Source: Williamsia soli | GTDB taxonomy: Bacteria; Actinomycetota; Actinomycetes; Mycobacteriales; Mycobacteriaceae | Assembly: GCF_017377795.1 (NCBI RefSeq) | Contig: NZ_JAFRDR010000009.1 | Location: 186,001 to 250,000, forward strand | DNA length: 64,000 bases | Direction: 5' to 3' | Part shown: in pieces, positions 26,263 to 35,846 of the stretch | Numbering within the stretch: position 1 is the first letter of the stretch | How the letters are laid out: each line of letters opens with the position of its first letter | Program-made: the position numbers and the translations under genes | Notes under the pieces: generated by a model | Databases searched by the model: none | Told to the model about the DNA's origin: nothing | The model's input: the letters and a program-made list of their open reading frames with translations, nothing else

Positions 26263-28293
26263 ATGGCTCTTGGTGTTCTCTCGCGGGATGCAATCGAGCG
26301 AGCGATCGCTGAGTACGACGAGCTTGGTCGAGACGCGTTCCTCAGCAAACACGGGTTCGGTCGCGCTACGGCCTACGCCCTTGTGGTCGACGGGCGGGAG
26401 TACGACCCGAAGGCGATCGCAGGAGTCGCGTACGGCCTCGACCACCCAGACGAGGGCACCCTGAAGAACACCGAGTTTAACGGGGGCGTTCAGCTTCGCA
26501 GCGCGTACCAACCTGCTGGGTTCGACGTCGTACTGCGCACCACAGAGGGCGAATCGGTTCTCCAGAACCTTCTCGAGAGTTTTATGGCTGAGTACGGCGA
26601 CGCAAAGCTCGAGAAGTTCGGCGGGTCGCATCCAGTCGTCGCGACGCTCCGCTCGCTCGAGCAGCACATCGCACAAAGCGGGCCGCTTTCGGCCCGCCCC
26701 AACGTCAAAGTGAAATACTCGGCCGGGCAAGGTAACTGGGCCGCAGCCCCCTGGATCGCCTTGCTGGACGGGCGCATCACCTCGTCGACGCAAAGTGGTG
26801 TGTATCCGGTACTACTCTTTCGAGAGGACATGTCCGGTATCTATGTGACTGTGGCGCAGGGTACTCAAGAGCTTAAGAAGTCCGGGAAAGACCACATGCT
26901 GAAGGAACTAGCTGCGACAGCCACCCGGGTGAGAGCGCTGGCCACGAATGAGCTAACCGACCGTTCCTTTGCATTCGATGACTCGATCTACCTCGGCGAG
27001 GGAACTCTTGCTCGCGACTACGCCGCCAGCACCATTGTTCATAAGTTTTACGAGCGGGGATCCGTGCCTGAAGATGCAGAGATTCTTCGCGACCTTGATG
27101 CCGTCCTCGAGTTGTCCGACAGCAATATTAAAGACTTGCGGCCACCCACCGTCGACCCCATCGATGTCTCCTCGCTTCAGGACATATTCACCGCATTTCG
27201 ACTGGCAGTGGACTCATCCGGTCTCCGTGTACCCACCGGCCACGGTGATCCAGTCGTCGCTCTCCTTGCGGCGTTGGTGACTAAGCCCTTCGTGATTCTC
27301 GCAGGTATGTCTGGTAGCGGTAAGACACAGTTGGCATTACGGCTCGGTGAGTGGTTCGGATCCGGACCCGGTGGTCGGCGCTTTCTACCCGTAGCGGTCC
27401 GTCCAGACTGGACTGGTCCGGAAGCTCTGTTCGGCTACGAAGACGCCCTTCGCCCACCACTAGATGGCCGAGCAGCCTGGTTCGTTCCCGACACCCTACG
27501 GTTCCTGCTGGGTGCCGCCGAAGACCCCGACATGCCTCATCTCTTGCTGCTGGACGAAATGAACCTGGCGCACGTCGAAAGGTACTTCTCAGACTTCCTA
27601 TCTGGTCTCGAATCCCGCGATGCCATCCTCCCTAACCTCACCCTCGGACCCGATGGTGAGTGGCGCCTCCGAGACCTGGATGACCGGCTTATTGCGCTGC
27701 CACGCAACGTCTTCGTGATCGGGACCGTAAACGTCGATGAAACCACATACCAGTTCTCCCCCAAGGTCCTAGACCGAGCGACGACATTCGAGATCCGCAC
27801 AGAAACTGAAGATCTGGCCGATGACGTCGTGCGACCGAGCGCAATCCTTCCCGGCGAGGTCCCCCATCTTCGCGGACTAGTCGAGCTCGTCCTGGATGAC
27901 ACGTGGCAACGGCATAACAAATCAGGACCGCCGATCGCGACTGCACTACGCGACTTGCACGGGCGACTCACTGATACTGACGACGAATTCGGGCATCGAG
28001 TCTTCTACGAGAGCTTGCGATACGCCGCAGCTCTCGAGCAGCTGGGCCTCAACGGCCGCGATCGGGCCCTCGATCACATCGTTCTTCGCAAGATCCTGCC
28101 GAAGATTCACGGTTCTCGTCGCCGAGCTGAGCCAGTCTTGAAGGTATTGGCGGCCTTTGCGGTCGCACCGGACGGGAGTCGAGAATTCTCGTCCGTAGAC
28201 CCAGCAACGGCTGCCCTGCCTCTCAGTGCGGCAAAACTTCGGCGCATGCTGCGCTCGGCTGAGATCAACCAGTTCGTCAGCTTTACGGACTAG
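26263..28293 (+). CDS. McrB-like AAA+ ATPase of a modification-dependent restriction system
   Basis: 676 aa. The N-terminal 90 residues (SRDAIERAIAEYDELGRDAF, then YDPKAIAGVAYG) match the head domain seen in ScoMcrA-like and related proteins. Residues about 105-290 resemble an MrcB N-terminal domain (VKVKYSAGQGNWAAAPWIAL). The AAA+ core has Walker A GMSGSGKTQ (about 348-356), Walker B LLLLDEMN (about 426) and a sensor segment VIGTVNVDETT. McrB proteins normally carry NTAD here for GTP, so NVDE is a variant. In McrBC systems this subunit moves DNA and drives the McrC nuclease. The McrC-like gene follows after 2 bp. Confidence 0.8.
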   Translation: MALGVLSRDAIERAIAEYDELGRDAFLSKHGFGRATAYALVVDGREYDPKAIAGVAYGLDHPDEGTLKNTEFNGGVQLRSAYQPAGFDVVLRTTEGESVLQNLLESFMAEYGDAKLEKFGGSHPVVATLRSLEQHIAQSGPLSARPNVKVKYSAGQGNWAAAPWIALLDGRITSSTQSGVYPVLLFREDMSGIYVTVAQGTQELKKSGKDHMLKELAATATRVRALATNELTDRSFAFDDSIYLGEGTLARDYAASTIVHKFYERGSVPEDAEILRDLDAVLELSDSNIKDLRPPTVDPIDVSSLQDIFTAFRLAVDSSGLRVPTGHGDPVVALLAALVTKPFVILAGMSGSGKTQLALRLGEWFGSGPGGRRFLPVAVRPDWTGPEALFGYEDALRPPLDGRAAWFVPDTLRFLLGAAEDPDMPHLLLLDEMNLAHVERYFSDFLSGLESRDAILPNLTLGPDGEWRLRDLDDRLIALPRNVFVIGTVNVDETTYQFSPKVLDRATTFEIRTETEDLADDVVRPSAILPGEVPHLRGLVELVLDDTWQRHNKSGPPIATALRDLHGRLTDTDDEFGHRVFYESLRYAAALEQLGLNGRDRALDHIVLRKILPKIHGSRRRAEPVLKVLAAFAVAPDGSREFSSVDPATAALPLSAAKLRRMLRSAEINQFVSFTD

Positions 28294-28295
28294 CC

Positions 28296-30461
28296 GTGGA
28301 TTCAGCAGTAGTCCAGCTAAGCGCCGCGGACGACATGCGCGGCGAGCTGGTCGTGTCACGTCTTCCGAGTTCACACGTCGGTCCCGAGCTGAGCGCTCGG
28401 GACGGATCCTTGATTGTCAGTGAGGCCGCCGTCTATCGATTCAAGATCGATGTCGCTGACGATGTAGAACGAGTCGAACCCGCAGAGCTGTTCGATAGCG
28501 ACGACGCATCCAGGGTGAGTGGACGACTCGTCCCAGGTGAGTCCGTCGGCGTCGTCTCGGTCACCGTCACCACTGTTTCCGGGGCAGTACTGCGGGGGCG
28601 CTTCGATGTACGCAGCGCAAAGTTCTCCGACGAGCAGGCGTTTGGACGAATGCTGGCGGATCTGGCGGAACTCGCCGTAGAGGCGATGCATCAGGGATTT
28701 GCTCCGAGCTCCGGGCAGTTTGGCAGCGCAACAGGCGGGTCGCCCCGGTTGCTGTACCAGCAATTCGCTGTTCTTCAATCCTTGCTGGTGGGGTCAGATC
28801 TCGCATGGGCCATCGGCCACATCTTCGGCGACCCGCATCGGGCATGGGAATCGCACCTTGAACCACGCTCCCCGGGTCGACCGTTGCCCGGTTCTTCCCG
28901 GCTCGGGAGCCAGCTCGGGAGGCCCGGGCCCCGGGTCGCGACACCGCGGGGCCGGCTTCCCTCGATGCCTCGCACATTGCTTGTTGAGCGAACCGAGGAA
29001 ACTGTGGACACCATCGCGAATCGGTTCGTCCGTTTCGTGCTCGAGCGCTGGCGAGCCATCGCGGCCGCGGTCGTCTTGCAGGCTGACGCACTTGGTGGTG
29101 CCGCAAAGAGACGCGGCGTGGAGCAGGCGCGAGAGGTCGTGACACTTCTCGACGAGTTCTTGACTGCACCCCTGTTCCGACAGGTTGCTCGGCTCTCAGT
29201 ATTCCCGGGTGATAACCAAGTTCTGCGGCGACGCGAAGGGTACCGCCAACTGTACGCCGCATGGGCGCTGGTAGAAGGAACCGTCGGGCTGGCACTGGAC
29301 CTTGACGATCCGCTTCTCGTGTCACGGAAAAGCATTGCAACGCTGTACGAGTACTGGACTTTTGTGAAGCTCGCCAGTGCCGTCGCAACAGCATGCGGCG
29401 ATCGCGAGATCACCGCAGAACTTTTCCGGCCCTCAAGTACAGGAATGTCACTGGTTCTGAAAGCTGGAGCCGCGACGCGGTTAAAGTTCAAAGCCGATGT
29501 AGCAGGCGAAAAAGTGCTCGTTGATCTCTTCTTTAACAAGGAGTTCAGAAAGACGAGCTGGACCCGGCCAATGCGGCCCGACGCAAGCCTCCTCGTGCAC
29601 ACGCCGGGCGGCGAAGAAGTGTGGCTGCACTTCGACGCCAAGTACCGGGTCGACTGGTCAACTCCATTCGTGACCGGAGATGTGGACGAGGAAGAGGAGT
29701 CAGAGCGTTCCAGCGGCACGAGCAAGCGCACAGACCTGCTGAAGATGCATGCGTATCGGGACGCGATTCGAGACTCGGCAGGATCGTACGTTTTGTTTCC
29801 TGGTTCGACGCCCGCTGAGTTCACTTTCGGAAAGGATGAGTTCCTTCCTGGGCTCGGAGCATTCCCTCTCAGACCTCATGCAAGCGGAGATGACACCGCC
29901 GTCCTTGTGGATTTCGTGACGCGAGCGATCGAGCATGTCGCTGCGTCCGGAACCAGACGTCGCCGCGCAACGTATTGGGCCGCGCGGGCATACGCGGAAG
30001 ACGGAACAAATCGACCTGCGGCGGGTTCTCCGGTTGGAGAGCTACCGCCGGCTGACACAGGCGTTCTTCTCGGTTACGTCCGCTCGGACGCCCAATGGGA
30101 ATGGATCAGTCGGGTTGGCCTTTACAACCTGCGGTCAGGTAACCGACGAGGCGCAATAGGACGTGGCGAAAGGGAACTCGACGGGCCTCTGCTGCTGCTA
30201 TACAGCCCCCAGGACGATGGCTTTCGGTTTGCACTCTTCGAAAGAACCGGTGATTGGGAAAGCGCCACCGGTGAAGCCCTGGCTCACCTTGGCTACCCGG
30301 ACCCACGGGGGGACCACTATCTGCTCGCTCGAGTCCAACGGCTACCGGCTCCAGTTTGGCTGGACGAAGTCGCCGTCGAACAGCTACTCCCTACGGACTG
30401 GTTGCCTGGGCGTCCCTACTCAACGACGTGGCTCGATGTGGTTCTGTCGACTCAAGACTGA
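28296..30461 (+). CDS. McrC-like DUF2357 nuclease subunit
   Basis: 721 aa, GTG start 2 bp after the McrB-like stop, so translation is likely coupled. The N-terminal half is beta-rich then helical, as in DUF2357 proteins. The C-terminal half contains the nuclease: VLVDLFFNKEF, RPDASLLVHTP and VWLHFDAKYRVDW supply the D ... D-x-K core of a PD-(D/E)xK fold. The final 170 residues (ATYWAARAYAEDG, WEWISRVGLYNLR, LLLYSPQDDGFRFALFE) are an extra domain. As in other McrBC-type pairs it should cut modified DNA when the AAA+ ring is active. The modification recognised is unknown. Confidence 0.8.
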   Translation: MDSAVVQLSAADDMRGELVVSRLPSSHVGPELSARDGSLIVSEAAVYRFKIDVADDVERVEPAELFDSDDASRVSGRLVPGESVGVVSVTVTTVSGAVLRGRFDVRSAKFSDEQAFGRMLADLAELAVEAMHQGFAPSSGQFGSATGGSPRLLYQQFAVLQSLLVGSDLAWAIGHIFGDPHRAWESHLEPRSPGRPLPGSSRLGSQLGRPGPRVATPRGRLPSMPRTLLVERTEETVDTIANRFVRFVLERWRAIAAAVVLQADALGGAAKRRGVEQAREVVTLLDEFLTAPLFRQVARLSVFPGDNQVLRRREGYRQLYAAWALVEGTVGLALDLDDPLLVSRKSIATLYEYWTFVKLASAVATACGDREITAELFRPSSTGMSLVLKAGAATRLKFKADVAGEKVLVDLFFNKEFRKTSWTRPMRPDASLLVHTPGGEEVWLHFDAKYRVDWSTPFVTGDVDEEEESERSSGTSKRTDLLKMHAYRDAIRDSAGSYVLFPGSTPAEFTFGKDEFLPGLGAFPLRPHASGDDTAVLVDFVTRAIEHVAASGTRRRRATYWAARAYAEDGTNRPAAGSPVGELPPADTGVLLGYVRSDAQWEWISRVGLYNLRSGNRRGAIGRGERELDGPLLLLYSPQDDGFRFALFERTGDWESATGEALAHLGYPDPRGDHYLLARVQRLPAPVWLDEVAVEQLLPTDWLPGRPYSTTWLDVVLSTQD

Positions 30462-30728
30462 GTCGGTTGCCCACGTAGAACCCGTCTAGATGCCAAGTAA
30501 TTCAGCACAGAACTCGGGTGCACCGCGATCGCGCAAGGCGAAAGACTCAATCCGGACTCTGCCCTCCGGTGCTCCGCCGACCTGGGTTCGGCACACGTGC
30601 GAGCCCACCGTTAAAAGTTCGCCGAGGCATATACGATCGACCAGTAATCCGCTTCGGCCCGACAGCATGCGTCTATACGACAAGGCTCCACCCGTGCGGG
30701 AAGACTTTCATGCCTTCCTGGAGCCGTC

Positions 30729-32579
30729 TTGCCGTTGTACCGCAACTCTGTCGCTGGTGTTCGATCTCAGATCGAGTCCGGGAGTCTCGTACCCGTCTTG
30801 ACCGAACAGTTCCGTTTCCAGATCGGCTACAACCCGTCCCCTGCTGAGGTTCGCTCCTGGGATCGGAGCCTTGCAGTCCTGGCCGGTGACCTTGTCGATG
30901 CCGGTCTCGAAAAGGCAGAGCTTCTCGTCGAATACCAGTTGCCGCTGACCAGCAAGCGTGCTGATGCGGTCGTGTGTGGAGTTCACCCTAAGACCGGGCT
31001 GCCGTCCTACGTTGTCGTCGAGCTCAAGCAGTGGAGCAGCGCATCGATTCTTGCGGGCACTGACGACGTCGTCCTGCTCGATGGAGCCGGCGAACGACTA
31101 CACCCGGTCGAGCAAGTTCGCCGTTACTGCGAGCACCTGAGCGACTTCATCGCGACGCTCGGCGGAAGCACCGACCAGCTTGCGGGTGTCGCGTACCTGC
31201 ACAACGCCACCGACGCGGACATTCAGGACCTCTGGACGCTCCCCCAGTCCGACACCGGACGCTTGTTCACCGGGCAACGACGCGGTGAACTGCTCAAGTA
31301 CTTCCAGAGCATGCTTACGGCTGAGCCTGGTGCCGACGCTGCCGACCAGTTGCTCTCGTCGGCCGTTCGGCCCAGTAAGCAGCTCATGGCCCTGGCCGCG
31401 GACGAAGTCCAACGCCGTGAGCAGTTCGTTCTTCTCGACGAGCAGCAGACCGCGTACTCGTTGGTGTTGCGCGCTGTTGACGAGTCGTACCGGTCGAACA
31501 CAAAGGAAGTCATCATCGTTACCGGTGGGCCTGGCTCGGGGAAGTCAGTCATCGCACTGAGCTTGCTCGGAGAGCTGTCCCGGCGTGGCCGCACCGCCCT
31601 GCATGCCACCGGGTCGTCAGCATTCACCATGACTCTGCGGCGGGTGGCAGGCGCTCGCGCACCGCGGGTCAAGCAGATGTTCAAGTATTACAACCAATTC
31701 ATTGATGCCGAACCCAACGAGATCGACGTGCTCATCAACGATGAAGCTCATCGAGTCAAAGAAACCTCGACCAACCGTTACACGAAAGCGGCGCTCCGCA
31801 CAGGACGCCCGCAGGTCGAAGAGCTCATCGATGCGGCGCGCGTTCCCGTCTTCCTGCTCGACGAGTTCCAGGTAGTGCGCCCGTCCGAGCGGGGCACCGT
31901 CTCGGATATCAGCGGCGCCGCCGAGCGCATGGGCTGCAAAGTCCGGATGGTCTCGCTCGACGGACAGTTCCGATGTGGCGGCAGCCGCGCCTACGAGAAT
32001 TGGGTCCTCCGACTGCTGGGCCTCGAGCCTGGCGGCCCAATCAAGTGGACCGGCGACGAAGCGTTCGCAGTACGCGTCTCGGAGTCTCCATCACTCGTCG
32101 AACACCAACTGCGATCTCTTCTCGACGAAGGCTACTCGGCTCGGATTGCCGCCGGCTACTGCTGGACTTGGAGCGATCCGGTGAAGGGCGGCGGTCTCGT
32201 CGACGACGTCGTGATCGGCGACTGGAAACGCCCATGGAATAACAAGAAACCAACCTCGCACGACGGTGCACCTGGAACGCCCTACTGGGCGTCAGACCCT
32301 GCCGGCTTCAACCAAGTCGGATGCGTCTACACAGCACAAGGTTTCGAATACGACTACGGCGGTGTCATCTTCGGACCGGACTTGGTGTGGCGTACCGATC
32401 ACTGGGAGGCCAGACCTGAGTACAATCACGACAGCCAGGTCAAAAGGAGCAACCCAGAGGGGTTCAGTCGGGCTATCCGGAACACATACAAAGTGTTACT
32501 AACTCGGGGGATGCGTGGAATGACCTTGCTGTCAACAGATGCCGAAACTCAGCAATTGTTTCGGGTGCTTGTTCCGTGA
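30729..32579 (+). CDS. DUF2075/Schlafen-type helicase fused to a PD-(D/E)xK nuclease
   Basis: 616 aa from TTG 30729. GGAG at 30720-30723 lies 5 nt before the TTG, and no ATG or GTG exists in the open part of this frame, so the rare start is supported. The N-terminal 100 residues carry a nuclease-like core: KRADAVVCGVHP and SYVVVELKQWS (D ... E-x-K). The helicase part has Walker A GGPGSGKSVIALSL (about 265-278), LINDEAHRVK (Walker B, DEAH), VSLDGQFRCGG and a late QVGCVYTAQGFEYDYGG motif typical of DUF2075 proteins. It lies 267 bp after the McrC-like gene and is probably an accessory or independent defence gene. Confidence 0.8.
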   Translation: MPLYRNSVAGVRSQIESGSLVPVLTEQFRFQIGYNPSPAEVRSWDRSLAVLAGDLVDAGLEKAELLVEYQLPLTSKRADAVVCGVHPKTGLPSYVVVELKQWSSASILAGTDDVVLLDGAGERLHPVEQVRRYCEHLSDFIATLGGSTDQLAGVAYLHNATDADIQDLWTLPQSDTGRLFTGQRRGELLKYFQSMLTAEPGADAADQLLSSAVRPSKQLMALAADEVQRREQFVLLDEQQTAYSLVLRAVDESYRSNTKEVIIVTGGPGSGKSVIALSLLGELSRRGRTALHATGSSAFTMTLRRVAGARAPRVKQMFKYYNQFIDAEPNEIDVLINDEAHRVKETSTNRYTKAALRTGRPQVEELIDAARVPVFLLDEFQVVRPSERGTVSDISGAAERMGCKVRMVSLDGQFRCGGSRAYENWVLRLLGLEPGGPIKWTGDEAFAVRVSESPSLVEHQLRSLLDEGYSARIAAGYCWTWSDPVKGGGLVDDVVIGDWKRPWNNKKPTSHDGAPGTPYWASDPAGFNQVGCVYTAQGFEYDYGGVIFGPDLVWRTDHWEARPEYNHDSQVKRSNPEGFSRAIRNTYKVLLTRGMRGMTLLSTDAETQQLFRVLVP

Positions 32580-33021
32580 TTTGCATCAGCTCCGACAACC
32601 AAGTGCCAGCGCGTCCAGAAATCCGCCACCATTCAGGCGCCAAACCTCGACCGAGTGCATCTATCGGAACGAGCGAAGACTGTCCCCCTGCCAACGGCGA
32701 GCGGCAAAGAGCCCTTCTGCATCCCAGCTACGCTGTCAAGCACCGACCCGAAGAGATACTTTTGCAACGTTCACGTAGACGAGATCATGCGGCATACAAG
32801 AATTCTCTCTCCCACCCCGCTCGGGGAGAATCTGCCGAAATACTCGTATCCTCTTACTCCGGATTCGACTACCAACATGCACGTTGCGATTCTACTCCCG
32901 TCCTCGTATTGGGGTTTTCACTCGAGGCATCGCACCGCGGACTCAAATCTGTCGGCCGTCGCCGATCGAAGTATTCGCCGCCTGGTAGTACGGTGGCTGC
33001 CACGACAGGCGGGGTGCAGGT
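32580..33021. other. 442-bp intergenic region before the ABC-3C genes
   Basis: No credible gene. Long open frames here lack RBS and family-like sequence. A weak hairpin is seen (ATTCTC 32802-32807 pairing with GAGAAT 32826-32831, with inner CCC/GGG), which may be a terminator. Base composition shifts to more A+T toward the right end. Confidence 0.35.
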
Positions 33022-33825
33022 TTGAGCAACCGCGAGAAGGATCCGCTCCAGAGCCAGGTCAGAATGCTATTTGGGCGTAGCGGTGGCCGGTGTGCATATG
33101 ACAACTGCGGCAAGCCCTTAGTTGTTGCTAGTCGAGACAATCATGATCTTGATAAGAATACAGCGAAGGTTGGTCATATTACAGCTGCAAGCCCCGAAGG
33201 ACCCCGGTACGATCCGTCGATGACAAGTGCCGAACGTAGGTCCTCGTCGAACCTAATACTGCTGTGCGGAGACCACCATGACGCTATCGATTCGCAACTC
33301 TCCTTTCATACCACAGATTGGCTCCGTAAGACTAAAAAGTCACATGAAGACGCAATGGACCGCGCCGCTGAATACGCCATGGGAACAGTTGGATATAAGG
33401 AACTTCAGATGGTGTGCGACGGGTTGGTAATGGGAGTGGACGTCGCCGATGGGGAAATTGATGAAATCGAGGAAGCAATTGAGATCTATGAAAAGGTCGA
33501 AATCAATGACCTTGGCCCTCTGACTCGATCTTTTATCGAGCTGGGCATGGCTCAGGACAGAGAGGTCAGAAAATTCCTATCAATGATGGATCAGATCGTA
33601 CTTGGTTTTTCAAACCGTTTAACGTCGAGATTCAGAGCAGTCTACTATAGTGGTGTGGCAGAGGGCGTTTCGGGGGATGATCTTTTTTCAAACATAGTAG
33701 GAACTACCTATGCACAATGCGGCCCGCGGCTAACCCCAGAGGTGCAGGCTGCATCGCTCGCTGTAGTCGTACATCTATTTTCCATATGCGAAATATTCGA
33801 GCATGAGCCTTCTACTTCCCAGTAA
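33022..33825 (+). CDS. HNH effector of an ABC-three-component system
   Basis: 267 aa, TTG start. The HNH domain is N-terminal: RSGGRCAYDNCGKPL (zinc ligands), KVGHITAASPEGPRYD, NLILLCGDHHDAID. This is the version found as effector in ABC-three-component (ABC-3C) systems. The rest is helical, without recognised motif. It overlaps the middle component gene by 23 nt. The DNA is more AT-rich than most of the window and uses codons such as ATA and AAT, as do the next two genes, pointing to recent transfer. The start is uncertain; only a weak GGGG/AGG lies upstream. Confidence 0.75.
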   Translation: MSNREKDPLQSQVRMLFGRSGGRCAYDNCGKPLVVASRDNHDLDKNTAKVGHITAASPEGPRYDPSMTSAERRSSSNLILLCGDHHDAIDSQLSFHTTDWLRKTKKSHEDAMDRAAEYAMGTVGYKELQMVCDGLVMGVDVADGEIDEIEEAIEIYEKVEINDLGPLTRSFIELGMAQDREVRKFLSMMDQIVLGFSNRLTSRFRAVYYSGVAEGVSGDDLFSNIVGTTYAQCGPRLTPEVQAASLAVVVHLFSICEIFEHEPSTSQ

Positions 33826-34054
33826 ACACGTTAGTGTCGAACACGCTCTCCTGACGCAAGCGGAGAAACTCTACGCCAATATATCGGACAATAGTCCGGT
33901 AGCGCAATGTTGGCTGCGATGCAGAGTCGCGTTTCCCACCGTCTCGTTTAATAGATTCGTACTCATGTTGGACACCCTCTACGCTCTGGAGATAGTCGAG
34001 CTGGACGGCGACAACATTATTAAAAGGAGGCAAATCGATGCTTTGGAGGATTAG
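33803..34054 (+). CDS. ABC-3C middle component (MC6-like small winged-helix protein)
   Basis: 83 aa. LLLPSKHVSVEHALLTQAEK, VSFNRFVLMLDTLYALEIVEL and NIIKRRQ follow the pattern of the small middle components (type 6) that link effector and ATPase in ABC-three-component systems. Fold prediction by eye: winged helix. It overlaps the effector gene by 23 nt and the ATPase gene by 17 nt, so the three are one translational unit. Confidence 0.7.
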   Translation: MSLLLPSKHVSVEHALLTQAEKLYANISDNSPVAQCWLRCRVAFPTVSFNRFVLMLDTLYALEIVELDGDNIIKRRQIDALED

Positions 34055-35774
34055 CTCAAATAAGTCAGAGTTTACGCCCGTCAGATTCGTCCAAGGTATC
34101 AATCTAATTGTTGCCGAACGCGACCCGAATGCTACTTCTCAGCACAGTCGCAACGCGCGGGGAAAAACGAGCATACTCCAAGCCATCAACTACTGCCTGG
34201 GATCGGCACGCCCTAGCTCGTTTAAGACTCTAGCGGAGGCCGGCTGGTCATTTACCTTGGAGTTTGATCTACTTGGTTCCCGAATTTTTGCATCACGCGA
34301 CGCCAAAGGCGGAAGCCGCATTGCTGTTGATTTCGCCAACAGTTCGCCGCATGAAGCAATTCAGGAGTTGATGCGCGAGGATAACACAATTTCACTCCCC
34401 GATTGGAAGTTTCTTCTGGGATTAGGCTTGTTCGGCCTCACCGAAGTATTCCCTCCCGGCGCGCACGGGATTTCGGCTAGGACACTGCTTTCGTATGTCA
34501 TTCGATTAGATGCGCCTCGGGACCCAACCAAAATCATGGCCCAGCAGCCCGCGTGGAGCAGCCGACAGCACGTGGCATTTCTCCTCGGTCTCAATTGGCG
34601 ATACACGCAAGAAATGTCGCGAATGGAGCGGGACGCTGATGCATTCGCTGCACTTAGCTACGCGCGGGAGGTTCAACTTGTTCCCGGATTAATGGACGAC
34701 GAGTCAGACCTCCTTCTTAGGCGCGCGGAACTGGAACGCGAACTTCAAGATGTAAAGAGACGAGCAGCGAATTTCACGGTATTGGACGATCCCCAAGGCA
34801 CAATCACGGAATCAAATGTTCTCGCCAAGAATCTGACCGAGATGTCAGACAAACAAATCTCCGATCAACGATTACTAGCGCTATACCGAGATTCTCTCGA
34901 GGAAACCGGCGAGCTAGACGATACGAGCGAACAACTTGCGCTCGGTGAGATCTATCGCGAGCTCGGACTCGTGTTTTCGGAGGGCGCTCTTCGCCGGTAT
35001 GACCAAGTGGAATCATTCCACCGATCGATATCGATGAATAGACGGCGTTTCATTGAATCGGAAATTGGTCGACTCGAGATAAGCATCTTGGAGCGCCAGC
35101 CCGAGATCGACCGCATGCACGCTTACCGCCGCGAGTTGCTGCGGCAAATATCGAGCGGTGGCGGTTTAGAAGACCTGCTGGAACTCCAACGTCGCGTAAA
35201 TGAAGCGGAATCGCGGCTAGTATCGACGGAAGAGGCAATCGAGCTCGTGAGGAGCGTCAACGCCGCAAAAGACGCATTGGGCGTCCGTCAGGCGACGTTC
35301 CGACGCGACGCACGCGAAGGATTGAACAGCGATCGCGCTTTTCTGGACACAGTCAATGCGCGGTTCGGCGAGATAATAAATGATCTGTACGGGCGGTCAG
35401 CATCGATAACTGTTGACGTCGATAAGCTAGGTTATAAGTTCGCAACTAAAGTCTCAGGCTCTTCCAGCAGCGGCGTGACTAAAATGCAACTATTCGCCTT
35501 CGATCTCACGCTTATGCGAGAGAGTAGACAAAATCATCACCCACAGTTCTTGATTCATGACTCTGTGGTGTTTGACGGTGTCGACCCACGCCAGGTTGCC
35601 GGAGCACTTAACTTGGCAAATCAAACCGTTGAGCAGTCCCAGGGTCAATATATCGCCACTCTAAATACAAATGATGTGCCCGCCGAAATACTCGATAGCA
35701 ACTGGTACGAAGCAGCAGTCCGACGAGTAATCCTCGACACAGAATTGGGAGGAGCATTCGGCGTCGATTTCTAA
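34038..35774 (+). CDS. ABC-3C ATPase (DUF2326-type, SMC/RecN-like)
   Basis: 578 aa. INLIVAERDP and RNARGKTSILQAINYCLGS form the N-terminal strand and Walker A (an A-R-G-K-T loop, with Gly to Ala change compared with the usual NGxGKS/T). A long coiled coil follows (about 205-440). The C-terminal half of the ATPase has KMQLFAFDLTLM (signature region) and FLIHDSVVFDGVDPRQ (Walker B with a His/Asp pair), as in DUF2326 proteins. Such ATPases probably sense foreign or damaged DNA and license the effector. Last gene of the three-gene AT-rich unit; the pseudogene remnant of an amidase lies just beyond it. Confidence 0.8.
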   Translation: MLWRISSNKSEFTPVRFVQGINLIVAERDPNATSQHSRNARGKTSILQAINYCLGSARPSSFKTLAEAGWSFTLEFDLLGSRIFASRDAKGGSRIAVDFANSSPHEAIQELMREDNTISLPDWKFLLGLGLFGLTEVFPPGAHGISARTLLSYVIRLDAPRDPTKIMAQQPAWSSRQHVAFLLGLNWRYTQEMSRMERDADAFAALSYAREVQLVPGLMDDESDLLLRRAELERELQDVKRRAANFTVLDDPQGTITESNVLAKNLTEMSDKQISDQRLLALYRDSLEETGELDDTSEQLALGEIYRELGLVFSEGALRRYDQVESFHRSISMNRRRFIESEIGRLEISILERQPEIDRMHAYRRELLRQISSGGGLEDLLELQRRVNEAESRLVSTEEAIELVRSVNAAKDALGVRQATFRRDAREGLNSDRAFLDTVNARFGEIINDLYGRSASITVDVDKLGYKFATKVSGSSSSGVTKMQLFAFDLTLMRESRQNHHPQFLIHDSVVFDGVDPRQVAGALNLANQTVEQSQGQYIATLNTNDVPAEILDSNWYEAAVRRVILDTELGGAFGVDF

Positions 35775-35846
35775 AATTCTCGATATGAAATTGACGCTGG
35801 CGTGTTCGCTTCACAGCGGTATTGCTCGTCGCGACTCTGTTAACCG

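Noticed and set aside
30490-30801. Plus-strand frame ahead of the helicase-nuclease gene, including an ATG at 30667
   Set aside because: No family-like sequence and it overlaps the helicase start in another frame; the TTG at 30729 with GGAG explains the real gene.
32802-32831. Hairpin with ATTCTC/GAGAAT arms after the helicase gene
   Set aside because: Stem is interrupted and too weak to call as a terminator with confidence.
32576-33025. 149-codon open frame before the ABC-3C genes
   Set aside because: No RBS, unusual amino-acid make-up and overlap with both neighbours; long chance frames are common in high-GC DNA.
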